Shown here: piece after piece, positions 12,413 through 24,330 of the stretch
Numbering within the stretch: the stretch's first letter is position 1
How the letters are laid out: each line of letters begins with the position of its first letter
NCBI GenBank assembly: GCA_014529385.2
Contig: CM043946.1
Location: forward strand, 35,860,558-35,924,557
Length of the DNA stretch: 64,000 nucleotides
Origin: Adiantum capillus-veneris
Taxonomy: Eukaryota > Streptophyta > Polypodiopsida > Polypodiales > Pteridaceae
Direction: 5' to 3'
Program-made: the position numbers and the translations under genes
The notes under the pieces: generated by a model
Databases searched by the model: none
Told to the model about the DNA's origin: nothing
What the model saw: only the letters and a program-made list of their open reading frames with translations

Positions 12413-12593
12413 ACAAGAGAGGAAATTTTAGTGTTACCATATATGTGGTAGTGATGTGTAAGAACACACTTAGGACTATCGAGGCATTTTTTTCCTCACT
12501 AGGATGTTTTTTCCCTGTGCATTGTATATACGTCCATCATTATAGGGCTAACTTATCTTTCCATTGTGCACTAAGCAATATACTCTCTTTGTT

Positions 12594-12624
12594 GGAGAGA
12601 GAGAGAGAGAGATAGATAGATAGA
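12594..12624. repeat. (GA)n(GATA)n at the LINE-2 3' end
   Basis: On the LINE strand this reads ...AAAATC(TATC)n(TC)n. It replaces the poly(A) tail seen on most L1 elements. Confidence 0.9.
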
Positions 12625-12642
12625 TTTTATTATCGTCCTCGG

Positions 12643-12658
12643 AGGTCAAATATGACCT
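12643..12658 (-). promoter_or_regulatory. LINE-2 3' tail hairpin
   Basis: On the - strand AGGTCATATTTGACCT makes a perfect 6-bp stem with a UAUU loop. Its first two bases are the last two of the ORF2 stop codon (CCA TAG GTC). Thus the coding region, stop and hairpin overlap, leaving a 3' UTR of only about 35-45 bases before the TATC repeats. Confidence 0.7.
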
Positions 12659-13900
12659 ATGGGACCAAAGTTACATGTGATGTAGTATGTGTATGGCTGA
12701 TGAGTGACTCTCGATGCTCCAAAATTGTAGTGATGAGAGTCGCAATGGAGAGCCCACACTTTGGCTGGGAGAGGAAAGTGTGTAGGTCTAAGTTATGGCT
12801 GAAAATGTGAGAGAAGCAAGTTCGGATGTGATCAAAAGCTGAGCACTCTAGTAGTGTGTGGTACTCAGACTCTCGAACTTGCAGTGAGCATAATGTGCAC
12901 AATCGATTTGACTCTTCTCCATTGCCCCAACGCCCTATCTCGCATCGAAGGAAATGGGAGCTAAGCCGAATTGCTGCGATAGTGCGTATTGCGGACAAGG
13001 GAATAGGCTCAAGCATGTAAGTGTGAGTACGGTTTCCTCTCTCAGCGAAGAACATGGTTTTGTAGTTGGGGGCAATATAGGTGGTGTAATGTATGAAGCG
13101 TGACCCACCGGATTTCTCCCAAGCCGTAATACATTGGCGTTGTAGAAAAGCTTCATTCACTTGAGAGTCAATTGAAGCATCATGTAGCAAGTGTAATGCA
13201 TCCCATCTCCCAAACCACTTCTTTATGTCTTGCATCCATCCCGTGCTCAAGATCTTGCTTTTATACGTCTTTTGAACTTTTTTGCTTGCTTCCCATGCAA
13301 TTGTAGGAAGTCGATGTGAGGGGTTTTGACGCATCTTTATCATGTACTCCACAACCCTTTCCATGCCCATAACCTCAATTGGAAGAGATCCCGACTCAAG
13401 AAGTAGGAGCATATATGGTGTTTGTGTCTTAACTTGGAGAAAGTTTGTAAGAAAACGCTTTTGGACATTCTCAAACTCTTTCCAAGTAGACTTTGAGATG
13501 CTCCCGCCCCACACTTCAACTCCATAAAGAAGAACCGGTGTCACCAATGCATCAAAAAGATACTTCTTGAGAACCCAACACTTGATGTTTCCCGCATTAC
13601 ACATGTTCTCAAATGCATAATATGCTCTCTTTCCGGCTTCCAAACGACGCATAGCACATTCATGCCACTTGTGATTGGATGGAACCTCAAGGCCAAGGTA
13701 CTTAAAGCTCTCAACAACTTCAAGTGTCTCGTTGTTGTACACAATGCATGGCTTCTCCTTATGGTTGGTTTTCACAAGCATAACCTTTGTTTTGGATTCA
13801 TTTACAATCAGCCCACTATGCAAGCAAAAGTTCTCAAGGACAACCATAAGCTTTTGTGCATCTTCTAAAGTGTGTGCTAGAAGCACTACATCATCCGTAT
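12657..13900 (-). pseudogene. LINE-2 ORF2 C-terminal fragment, open frame
   Basis: An uninterrupted frame of about 410 codons runs from TDDVVLLAHTLEDAQKL (the YADD box, with the first Ala changed to Thr at the junction) to HTTSHVTLVP and a TAG stop. It includes the segment FLTNFLQVKTQTPYMLLLLE and the zinc knuckle CTLCSLQVRESEYHTLLEC (C-x2-C-x9-H-x4-C). Upstream codons that extend the frame are only CT-microsatellite translation. Without fingers, endonuclease or the first half of the palm it cannot be active. The open frame signals a recent insertion. Confidence 0.88.
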
Positions 13901-13901
13901 A

Positions 13902-13907
13902 GGGGGG

Positions 13908-13934
<27 letters not shown>
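13902..13934. repeat. G7(AG)n at the LINE-2 5' truncation
   Basis: On the LINE strand this is (CT)n followed by seven C, then directly the YADD codons. Confidence 0.9.
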
Positions 13935-13939
<5 letters not shown>

Positions 13940-15337
13940 TGTGCAGAGGGAAAGGTAGGGCTCCATGATGAGTGAGGGAAAAGCGAAAGAGGAGCACACA
14001 TAGCGCAACATGGTGAAGGGGGGCTCAATAGATCTAATGACAAGAATATCAAGCTTTCTTTTGGTTTGAAATCTGGAGATTTAAAGGAATAACTAATTAA
14101 TGAGGTTTAAACGAAACATTTTTACCTCTTTGTCATGAAATCATTCCCTTTCGCTTAAATGTTAAACCTTGAATAAAACCAAGCAATGGGATGTAGTCTT
14201 GGGTTGTCGAGAAGACACGGTGACCATGTGTCTTGCCTAAATTGCAATTTTTTAGTATAAGCTTACATTGTCAAAATTGACAAATGTGCACGTGTGATGA
14301 TTGATTGTGATAGGCATAAGGTGGTCTCAAAGAATGTGTTTAAGGCACCCGTCTTTGTATGTGAGCTCCAAAATCACAACATCACATCTTAGCTAAATAT
14401 AAAAACCATTTGTTAAAGTCTAGTTGTTAAATCGAGAGGGAGAAGTAAGATGAAGGTATCCCACTTTAGCGAAAAGGGGTAGTGAAGCCAAAACTTGCTC
14501 GGCTTTTTGTTTACTCGAAAAGACTCGCTTGTTGGTACAACTCATAGAGATTAGAGATTCACAATAAACTAATACAAGTTCACTTGCACATAATTAAGCT
14601 CAAAATAGATTAACAAGAACAAAATATATTTTGATTAGAAGAATCAAGAGTTCATGGGCATGGAAAACCCAATAACCTCATGACCATCAACCTTAAAAAG
14701 AGCAAAGCTCACCCTAGAATGCCTTGTCTTTTAGCATAGGCTACTTTTATAAGCATGGAATCCAAGTCTTTTTACAATAGAATTGAACTGAGCCCTTTAG
14801 CCTATAGCTTAGTATCAATTGCAACTCAAATGACCCAGAGATACAAAATAAGTAGGAAATATTATGGTGCACATTCTTTGCCTGTGCATAATCGATGATG
14901 TGTTAACCGCCGTTGCTAACAAATCTCAAGTCCCTTCCTTCTCCAAATTTAAGCTAGTTTGTCATTTTTAAACCTTGGCTAAGGTATAAAAGCCAAAATT
15001 TGTAAAAAATTTATAAGTTTTGGATAATGAGTCATATGTTACTATCTCTAATCATTGCATATTCTCCCTCTTTCTTCCAGTGCTGGTATCTCCCTCATAG
15101 GATGTCCGCTTGAAGTGCAGTTTGCTTTTATGTGCTCACAGGTGAAAGATCTAAGTAATGATATAAGTTTCTTACAAAGTCAAAAAATAAGCATAGAAAG
15201 TGCATTTTAGCTATAGAAGGAGTATTGGGGCATCAATGCTAAACCTTTAAGTGCATTTTGAGCCAAACCCGATTAGGTTAAATCAACCTTGTTATGTCTA
15301 CCATAAGATAGAGTGAGGCTTAGTAGCCTCATACATT
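13935..15337. other. No gene; possible decayed LTR upstream of a primer-binding site
   Basis: AT-rich sequence with no assignable frame. Its right end, ...CATACA just before TT and the putative primer-binding site, has the CA-3' terminus expected of an LTR. The LTR start was not found. Confidence 0.35.
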
Positions 15338-15355
15338 TGGTGTCATTGTTGGGGA
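15338..15355 (+). promoter_or_regulatory. Decayed primer-binding site, Asp-tRNA type
   Basis: TGGTGTCATTGTTGGGGA differs from the complement of the plant tRNA-Asp 3' end (TGGCGCCGTTGCCGGGGA, from general knowledge) at five positions. All five are C-to-T or G-to-A transitions. That is the pattern of an old, once-methylated Ty3/gypsy primer site. The following 2 kb show no recognisable gag or pol. Confidence 0.5.
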
Positions 15356-17640
15356 CGAGTTGACCTAAACTAGGAAAAACCTCAATATTTGGGTATCATT
15401 TTTCATCACTTCCTCTAGGTTTACTTGGAGAGAAACACCATCTTTTAGAGAAGTATAATCTTTAGTTGTGTAGAGGTGACTTGGGAGTAGTCATACTTAT
15501 CAAGGACCTTTAGGCATATATTAGGATGTTTTTGAGTGGTTGATAGATTAGATTGTGTCAATGTTTGAAATCTAACACTCATCTCATAAGAAGACAATAG
15601 AAAAATTAGTTCTTGTGAACACTTTCCCACTACGCTTGTGTTCGTTTAATTAGGAGTAGGTTAAGTAGACAACTCAATGGATTTCGTATCTATCTCACTC
15701 TATAAACTGCCATTAGTGAGATGCTTCTTATAATTTTAGATTTTTTAGGTTTTGGACTTGTAAGGTAAGCTTAAAAGGTCATCAAATATCACTTCAGGTC
15801 AAAAATTTGTATTGGGAGAGTTGTGTAACTTGTCAAAACCAACATCAAGGAAAGTTTTTAAAGCTTGACTACAACTGAGATTATTATCTCCTCTACAATT
15901 AATGCATACAAATCTGCATTTTTCTAGCTAAGAGTGCTTGTAATCCTCTACAGAAGACCTAAATGATATTAAAATTCCAAAAAAATACGATTTTAGGCAT
16001 GTAGAAAGTAATCACTTTTTTGTATGAGGCTTAAATTAGACTTTTAGGTCATGAGTATCTTGTCAAGGGCCAAGTTGAAATAGAAACACTTTTGTGAAGG
16101 CTCATTTGTATGCAAATTTCAAGTAGGATCTACTTCCATCTCTACTTTTGTGAAAGCTGTAGAAGTCTTGAGCTCATTTGTATACAAGTTTCAAGTTGGA
16201 TCCACTTCCACCTCTTACCATTATATAAGTGAAGGTAAGTATACCAAAACTAATCCAAAGTACATGCTAGACCATAGTGTATTGAGACACTTATTCAAGT
16301 TTCGAGTCATTTGGAATTGTAAAGGGTCAATGGGACCTAATTTTCTAACTCCAATAGTAGATGTAAAAAATGTGCCTAGAAACTTGAAAATTAATCCAAA
16401 CCTCATGAAACTCGTTAAGTGACTTCTACACAACTAGCGTAGATTAAAAAAAGTAGACAAAATTTCTCATTTCAAGCTAAGAGATAATAAGCACACTTAT
16501 CATCTCATGCCTTAGAAATTTAGATTTTTGAAGTTTTTGTAAAGGGGATTTGATCTATGATAGTAATAGAGTGCATGCATCAAATTTCAAGTGATCTTGA
16601 AAAGTTTTGAATAAGTTAGCCACTTGTATTGCATCAAAATTTTCCAAACACTAAAAATGGTAACAATTTATGCAAATCTTGTCCAAAATTGTTGAGAACT
16701 GATTCACAGCTTTTCGAACACACCCTTAGCTAGTAGATATCATCAAAATTGCAAAAAGAGTCTTTTTTTTGTGCTATATAGTTTTTGGAAATTTTTGGCT
16801 GCCAAGGGTAGAGCAACTATCACACAGATAGCTTGAAAAGTTTGGAGTCATTTGGACACGGTTTGCTACTAGATATGCACCTTAGATCAGACTATGTACT
16901 AGCAACCAGTGTTTCAACCAAGAAACAATGAGTAGAGCATTTGTTGAAGATAGTGTTAACCAAGGAGGACCCTTAGAGACCATAGTTAAAGAAATGTGAG
17001 AGACTTACTCTGACTTGACCTCAAAGATGTCCTTCTTATCCACTCAGTCGCGTGTTGTACCTCTACAATTTAAGCACATATTGGATTTTTACAAGACCAA
17101 CACTCATGAGGCTCAGATTTATCTAGATCCTAATGAGAAATACGTGGTTAGACTCTGTTAGTAGGTCGTTGGTACTAGCGTAATGTCAATATGTAGGGAA
17201 GCAACTCGAATGGAGCATGGAGACTCTTTGAGGGTGTCAACCTCAAGAAGTGAACCTACAAAACAAAGCTACCTATAGCACTAGCAAATCTATCACTCTC
17301 TACTCAGGTAATCTGTTTATGTCCTATCTCACCATTCTCATTCGTCACGCCATTTTGGCACTCAACCAAAGTCTAATTGCTATGAAACTTTAGGAGGTAT
17401 AAGAAGTCTAGGGACACTACCAAATCTAGTTGCAATCCAAAAAGGTATCAAAATCACGATCCATCATGATCAAGGCCCTGAAAATTGCAACAAAATTCTC
17501 CAAAAAGGTTGCCCTAGGGTTTAGGAACACTCTCTTATTGTCAAAACATTTAAAAAAATGATTCATGCACTCAAAATAGCAAATTTAGCTTGCATACATT
17601 CTGTTACGAACCACAAAAAAATTGGGAATGATTACGCTTA
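15356..17640. other. Anonymous AT-rich sequence, no recognisable gene
   Basis: The longest frame (16150-16422, 90 codons) matches nothing I know. If the primer site at 15338 is real, this is eroded retrotransposon interior. Confidence 0.4.
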
Positions 17641-17650
17641 ACTTAAAAAG

Positions 17651-17850
17651 CACTAGACAAGGAACACAATGCAATTGTTGGAAACAAATTTGGATTACCA
17701 GAGCTTTGGAATAATCAGAACACTAGATAAGGAACACAATGCAATTGTTGGAAACGAATTTGGATTACCAGTGCTTGGAAAAAATCAGAGCACTAGACAA
17801 GGAACACAATGCAATTATTGGAAACAATTTTGGATTACCAGAGCTCCAGA
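17651..17850. repeat. 70-bp tandem repeat, 2.9 copies
   Basis: CACTAGAYAAGGAACACAAT starts at 17651, 17721 and 17791, an exact 70-base period, and the units share GGATTACCAG near their middle. Divergence between units is low. The period is not a multiple of three, so a repeated peptide is not implied. Confidence 0.95.
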
Positions 17851-18186
17851 AACTTGTTCAAATATGGTGCACACCTTTAAGTGTAAGTTCTTTTAGAGCT
17901 TTTCGTTTCTCAAGCCCTGTATAAAGAGAATTGATAGTCATTTGTCTTGCAAAACTTTTGCACAGGACATCTCTCGATATATAGTTTGAAGCGAAGCAAA
18001 GCTTCCTTCACATTTTTGTTCTCCTTTGCTTAAAAGCATAGATTTGGAAAATAGTATTGTGCTCGATTACTATTTTGGAGAATTCCTCAGCAGACTCTCC
18101 CAAGAGTTGATCGATGTCTAGGAAATCTTTGCTGCTCAATGATTGGAACCAACTCAATGTAGTTCCTTCCAAGGTCAAACCGACTG
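17851..18186. other. No recognisable gene
   Basis: Nothing assignable on either strand. Confidence 0.4.
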
Positions 18187-18583
<397 letters not shown>

Positions 18584-19498
18584 AAGAAAAAATGTTTGCC
18601 ATCATTAACTTGCCAAGTGGTAATTTGATCAAAACACTATACCCAACAAACCACAATTGTTGTCGAGCATGCCATACTTCACTAAGGCCTTATCTAGACA
18701 AAAAATAGGTACCAAAAGGCAATATGGAGCATTTAACGAACATCTAGCTAACTCGCTTGCAACCAAATTATACATTAAAAAATTATCTTTTAAGTATAGA
18801 AATCAACATATTGAACTTGGTTTAGTATACTCCAAAAATCCATTCAGATGGTGAATCAATTGGGAGCATGTTGCTTCCACAAAACCATAACGCCTTGATA
18901 TTTGAGATGTATAGGCATCCTCCATTCCACCATAGGCTTCAATCGTGGACTTCCCACAATCAACAACTTTTGGCTTCAGAATTCATGACTATCACGCCTA
19001 CCCTTGACCTCAATTTTGATCTCAACTAGAGAGGCGAATGATCTGGGCCTTTAGATCCTCCCAAGCTCTCTGGTTTTTCTCTCACAACATCATTCATCAT
19101 TCTCTCTCTCACTATTGCGAAGGTCTTGCACGATGGCAAAGGCCTTCAAGGTGCATGCATAAACAGTCTTCACTTTGCCTCTGCTGAAAACAATCAAAGT
19201 TTCTTTGCCACAGTGATCATATCATGGGAAGAAAAAACTCAAACCCTCTCTCTAGTGTTCGAGAAAAATGTGTCTCAGCTTAATATGGTGCCATTTTCAA
19301 TTTCGAAGATGCCAGTTGAGCGCAAGAAGAAAAGGAGAAATTCCACCCCAAAATAGAGAAAAAATAGTATAAAAACCCAAAAAGTTAACTTTTTAAAAAA
19401 AAATCCTCTTGACAAAATCAAGGAAAGGAATTTTGTATTTGAACACTGCCTCTGTCTCTCTTTCTCAAGCTAAAGGATAAAATACTCTTACGACGTTA

Positions 19499-19503
<5 letters not shown>
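18584..19503. other. No recognisable gene
   Basis: A 76-codon frame at 19126-19356 ends in a basic ERKKKRRN stretch but has no homology I recognise. Confidence 0.4.
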
Positions 19504-19556
<53 letters not shown>

Positions 19557-19869
19557 GATTCTCTCAAACCTAGTCCCCTTACCCAATTTTTGCCTTCGAG
19601 CAACAACAGCGAGCCTTTTCTGTTTCAGCTTTAGTCAAGACATCAGTCGGCTCGCCCCCACTATCTCGCACGGGCGTCTTCAAATGGGATCTACGGTTGA
19701 GGTGATCCGGACCGTCAGATGCACATTTGTAAATTCGGGATATTTGGTAAATTCGGGGCGAAAAGTAAATTCGGGTAGGCTTGTAAATTCGGGGCAGTCC
19801 CCGCACCCATGTTTTGAACCCGCGACCTCCCCACTGCGAGCCACGTGCACTAACCACTATGCCCGCATG
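19504..19869 (-). mobile_element. tRNA-derived SINE candidate with (AG)n tail
   Basis: On the - strand the sequence starts at about 19869 with GCGGGCATAGTGGTTAGTGC (A-box-like TAGTGGTTAGTG) and about 35 bases later GCGGGTTCAAAACATGG (B-box-like GGTTCAAAAC). This is the layout of a tRNA head. The body carries CCCGAATTTAC four times at 16-19 base spacing, then TCCGGATCACC and a 3' part ending TTGAGAGAATCCACAGAGAG followed by (AG)n, which is (CT)25 at 19504-19553 on the + strand. Length is about 315 bases without the tail. Related half-motifs (GTAAATTTGG) continue at 19925-19950, outside the proposed unit. No target duplication is evident. Confidence 0.5.
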
Positions 19870-20246
19870 CGTTTGTTGAAATATAGGTGATTCAAGTATA
19901 TCATATTATAAATGTGGGCCGATTAGTAAATTTGGACAGACTAGTAAATTTGGGACAACCGTCGAATCGAAGGGTCCACGATTGGCGCGCCCCGCGTTTT
20001 CCTCCTCCACCATTGATCCCATTTGAGCATGCCCATGTGATATAGTGATGAGGGCCCGCTCATGTCCTCCTGCATTAATGTCCTGACTTTAAACCCTTCT
20101 TACCAGCTCTGCAAATTTGTGCGCACAACCCTACCTTCGGGCCCAGAGACACACCTATTTTGATGGCTACCCAAACGCGCAACGACCCCCTCCTGCCCTG
20201 ATGGGGAAAATTCCACCAGTCTTCCCATGATTAGCTCCTTTTCTCT
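19870..20246. other. No gene; possible upstream region of the F-box pseudogene
   Basis: GTAAATTTGG motifs at 19926 and 19942, and a GC-rich stretch with GGCGCGCC at 19984. No promoter could be identified. Confidence 0.3.
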
Positions 20247-21290
20247 ATGGTGCTGCCTCACCTCCCACTCACGGATGTCTTTCACGCAAGCATAGTGTGC
20301 CGGTTGTGGCACCAAATTCTCTCGTCCCCACTATATCTTCCTTGTGTCATGTTTCGGATTTGGATCGCCCTCGCTTGGTCATTTAGACATCTTCGAACCA
20401 CTCTTCATGTTTGGCAATCTTTGACAGAGACAGGGAAGAGTTTTCGCAGCAATGTAGCTTGCACCACGTGCGGGGTTGCTACAAAGTTTTTGTGGCAAGT
20501 TCATATCTCTGGATGTACGACTCTTCACTAGACCAATGGACCCAGTTGGATTCTTTTGGGGTGAAGAATGGCAGATGTCACCATGTCTAGTCAATTTTCT
20601 TAGTCTAGCCATAGGTTGGTGGCCATTTGGAAGCTTGATGCTTCAGATTTGGTGATTTCGATAGGTGGGGATGGCATGTCTCTGTGGTACCTCAAGATCT
20701 TTTGGAGGGCTTTGATGGCATTGATTTTTGTGTAACAACCGACAGGGACAGTACTATCTACCTTGTCCTTCCTGGCTGCGCCACCATGCTCGTATATAAT
20801 TTTGCATCCAAAAGGTGGTCCTCATTGCCAAGTTGCCCATCAGCTTTCATAATCAGCTTCCATCCACAACTATATTATGTGCCCTGATTGTGGCTTCGTC
20901 TTCGTCCAATCTAATATGGTAAACTACAACTCATTTGAATTGTTATGTTTTGGTTGGCAATGGCAAGGAAGAGCATACAAGGCAATCCAATTAGTGCAAG
21001 TCAATCCAAAATCAGTCTCGATGGGTTTAGCATGTATAATTTTCCATGGACAAACCTCATCACGGTAGCGCATCATGTAGTCCGCTCCCCAACCTTCCAA
21101 AGCTCGCAGATGAGGAAAGAGGATCTTTCGTCAATGGCAGCGATGGAAGGCGCTCTTTGATTGCAATTGATGCACCTAGTTATTCCTCAAAAGGTGAATG
21201 CAAAACACATCTAAGAAGTGTTGTGCCCGAGATAGATTCGTTGGATTTTGCATTCTTTGTAATGTTGTTTGCCTCTAAATCATGATCTCA
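20247..21290 (+). pseudogene. F-box/kelch-type protein pseudogene
   Basis: The first frame (from 20247) reads VLPHLPLTDVFHASIVCRLW followed by HQILSSPLYL, an F-box: a hydrophobic LP start and a VCRLWH-type end that would bind Skp1 in an SCF ubiquitin ligase. Frames then shift. Around 20505-20550 YLWMYDSSLDQWTQLDSF and at 20684-20880 TIYLVLPGCATMLVYNFASK followed by RWSSLPSCP have the VYN/D...W..LP pattern of kelch-type blades. A further piece around 20945-21160 continues in another frame. At least three frameshifts plus stops make it non-functional. It is the only host-gene-like sequence in the window. LINE-3 ends just downstream. Confidence 0.7.
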
Positions 21291-21430
21291 AAGTGCTCTC
21301 TATCTGCAACGTTGTTGATCCAGCTAGCTCCACATTGAACTATTTGTTCACACAGACACAAGCAATCGAGTAGTGCATGCCACGGTGGCAATGAAAGATG
21401 GATTGTTGTTTTTTTCTAAAACAAAAAAAT

Positions 21431-21475
21431 AGAGAGAGAGAGAGAGAGAGATAGATAGATAGATAGATAGATAGA
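21431..21475. repeat. (AG)n(ATAG)n at the LINE-3 3' end
   Basis: On the LINE strand the tail is AAAATC(TATC)n(TC)n, longer than in LINE-2 but built the same way. Confidence 0.95.
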
Positions 21476-21493
21476 TTTTATTATCGTCCTCGG

Positions 21494-21509
21494 AGATCAA
21501 ATATGACCT
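21494..21509 (-). promoter_or_regulatory. LINE-3 3' tail hairpin
   Basis: AGGTCATATTTGATCT on the - strand. Compared with LINE-2 one C has become T, which keeps the stem as a G-U pair in RNA. The ORF2 stop codon overlaps the left arm. Confidence 0.65.
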
Positions 21510-23574
21510 ATGGGACCAAAGTTACATGTGATGTAGTATGTGTACGGCTGATGAGTGACTCTTGATGCTCCAAAATTGTAGTGATGAGAGTCGCAATGGA
21601 GAGCCCACACTTTGGCTGGGAGAGAAAAGTGTGTAGGTCTAAGTTATGGCTGAAAATGTGAGAGAAGCAAGTTCGGATGTGATCAAAAGCTGAGCACTCT
21701 AGTAGTGTGTGGTACTCAGACTCTCGAACTTGCAGTGAGCATAATGTGCACAATCGATTTGACTCTTCTCCATTGCCCCAACGCCCTATCTCGCATCGAA
21801 GGAAATGGGAGCTAAGCCGAATTGCTGCGATAGTGTGTATCGCGGACAAGGGAATAGGCTCAAGCATGTAAGTGTGAGTACGGTTTCCTCTCTCAGCGAA
21901 GAACATGGTTTTGTAGTTGGGGGCAATATAGGTGGTGTAATGTATGAATCGTGACCCACCGGATTTCTCCCAAGCCGTAATACATTGGTGTTGTAGAAAA
22001 GCTTCATTCACTTGAGAGTCAATTGAAGCATCATGTAGCAAGTGTAATGCATCCCATCTCCCAAACCACTTCTTTATGTCTTGCATCCATCCCGTGCTCA
22101 AGATCTTGCTTTTATGCGTCTTTTGAACTTTTTTGCTTGCTTCCCATGCAATTGTAGGAAGTTGATGTGAGGGGTTTTGACGCATCTTTATCATGTACTC
22201 CACAACCCTTTCCATGCCCATAACCTCAATTGGAAGAGATCCCGACTCAAGAAGTAGGAGCATATATGGTGTTTGTGTCTTAACTTGGAGAAAGTTTGTA
22301 AGAAAACGCTTTTGGACATTCTCAAACTCTTTCCAAGTAGACTTTGAGATGCTCCCACCCCACACTTCAACTCCATAAAGAAGAACCGGTGTCACCAATG
22401 CATCAAAAAGATACTTCTTGAGAACCCAACACTTGATGTTTCCCGCATTACACATGTTCTCAAATGCATAATATGCTCTCTTTCCGGCTTCCAAACGACG
22501 CATAGCACATTCATGCCACTTGTGATTGGATGGAACCTCAAGGCCAAGGTACTTAAAGCTCTCAACAACTTCAAGTGTCTCGTTGTTGTACACAATGCAT
22601 GGCTTCTCCTTATGGTTGGTTTTCACAAGCATAACCTTTGTTTTGGATTCATTTACAATCAGCCCACTATGCAAGCAAAAGTTCTCAAGGACAACCATAA
22701 GCTTTTGTGCATCTTCTAAAGTGTGTGCTAGAAGCACTACATCATCCGCATACAACAAAAGCATGATTACCGCATTGCAAATAGTGACCTCTTCAATGCC
22801 TTCTTCTTGCATAAAGTCAAGTACCATTTGTTCCAATTGATCGATGCATAGACCAAAGAGAGTTGGTGACAATGGACATCCTTGTTTAACCCCAATAGTG
22901 CTTACAAAAATTTCTGAAATTTCTCTTCCCATGCGCAATTGACAAATCACCTTCTCATAGATTCGAGAAACCGCAAGCATAAACTCACTTGGCACTTGGA
23001 GTTCTTCCATCCTTCTCCACAAATTGTTACGTGGAATCATATCAAAGGCTTTCTTAAAGTCCACAAAACAACAATACAATCGCTTGCCTTTCAACCGACT
23101 TTCCTCCATGAGAACACGAAGAGTGACAAGATGATCAATGGTGCTATGGCATCGACGAAAACCCGCTTGTCCCTTTGTACGCTTGTCATTCTCTTCAGCC
23201 CAATCACTCAATTTCATCTCCATTATGCACCCAAATAACTTTGCCATAAGAGACCCAATCATTATAGTCCGGTAGTTGCTTACATTCTTTACATCCCCTC
23301 CTTTATGCAAAGGCTTAACCCAATTAGTACTCCAATCATAAGGCATACCATGTTGAAGTGCAAGGTTGAACATATCACACATCCACTCATGGGTAAAATC
23401 TCCCATCCATTTGATCATCTCCGGCTTGATACCTTGAAGATCTCCCGCTTTGCGAGTGGCCAACTTTTCAAGCCCACCGCATACATCCTCAATAGTAAAA
23501 AAAGACGGCATACATGGGAGTGAACCATAAAATGACATTTTTTCAGTATTTTCTTGCTCATATAATTGCCTACA

Positions 23575-23575
<1 letters not shown>
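21508..23575 (-). CDS. LINE-3 ORF2 fragment: reverse transcriptase plus C-terminal zinc knuckle
   Basis: About 690 codons are open from the (CA)n junction to the TAG at 21508. The frame stays open for a further 240 codons upstream, but those are only microsatellite translation and should not be counted. Boxes in order: MPSFFTIEDVCGGLEKLATRK, KPLHKGGDVKNVSNYRTIM, GQAGFRRCHSTIDHLVTLR, FVDFKKAFDMIPR, IGVKQGCPLSPTLFGL, and the catalytic LLLYADDVVLLAH at about 22730-22760. The knuckle CTLCSLQVRESEYHTLLEC lies near the C-terminus. This is an L1-like reverse transcriptase. All visible catalytic residues are present, but without endonuclease and promoter it is probably not autonomous. Confidence 0.85.
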
Positions 23576-24189
<614 letters not shown>

Positions 24190-24190
<1 letters not shown>

Positions 24191-24330
24191 AGGAAAAAAA
24201 CTCGGTCTGAAAAGCTTGCTCTATTTTCGAAGCTCGCTCCAAAAGCTCCCTCTATTTTGGAGGGGAGGGAGCTTTTTTTTTTTTTGCTCAATTGAGCAAA
24301 AATCTAGAAAAAGCTCTCTCCATTCCCATC
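24190..24330 (-). repeat. Foldback repeat, copy B
   Basis: Arms GGAGGGAGCTTTTT (24264-24277) and AAAAAGCTCTCTCC (24308-24321) pair with one mismatch. Between them lies a perfect 22-base palindrome centred on CAATTG (24281-24302). On the - strand the order (foldback, CTCCAAAATAGAG, AGCAAGCTTTT, then (CT)n) matches copy A at 18187. Confidence 0.75.

Larger units (their letters stand above)
12605..13903 (-). mobile_element. LINE-2: 5'-truncated LINE of the LINE-1 family
   Basis: This copy covers the reverse transcriptase from the YADD box to the 3' tail. It aligns without any length change to LINE-3 at a fixed offset of 8851 bases and about 99% identity by eye. The 5' junction falls exactly at the catalytic YADD codons, where (CT)nC7 replaces the rest of ORF2. 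The 3' end is TTATTATCGT on the + strand, then (GATA)n(GA)n. It therefore sits between two CT tracts of the same polarity. Confidence 0.92.
21476..23575 (-). mobile_element. LINE-3: recent 5'-truncated LINE with intact reverse transcriptase frame
   Basis: This copy runs from the ORF2 region just upstream of the reverse transcriptase to the 3' tail. At its 5' end the LINE frame (CRQLYEQENTEKM) emerges directly from a (CA)n tract. At its 3' end it runs into (TATC)n(TC)n. ORF1 and the endonuclease are absent. Over 12605-13900 it is the near-identical partner of LINE-2. No target duplication can be read because both flanks are simple repeats. Confidence 0.92.

Noticed and set aside
17651-17850. 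Regular repeat considered as a CRISPR-like array
   Set aside because: It is a plain 70-base tandem repeat in plant DNA; the whole unit repeats and there are no unique spacers.
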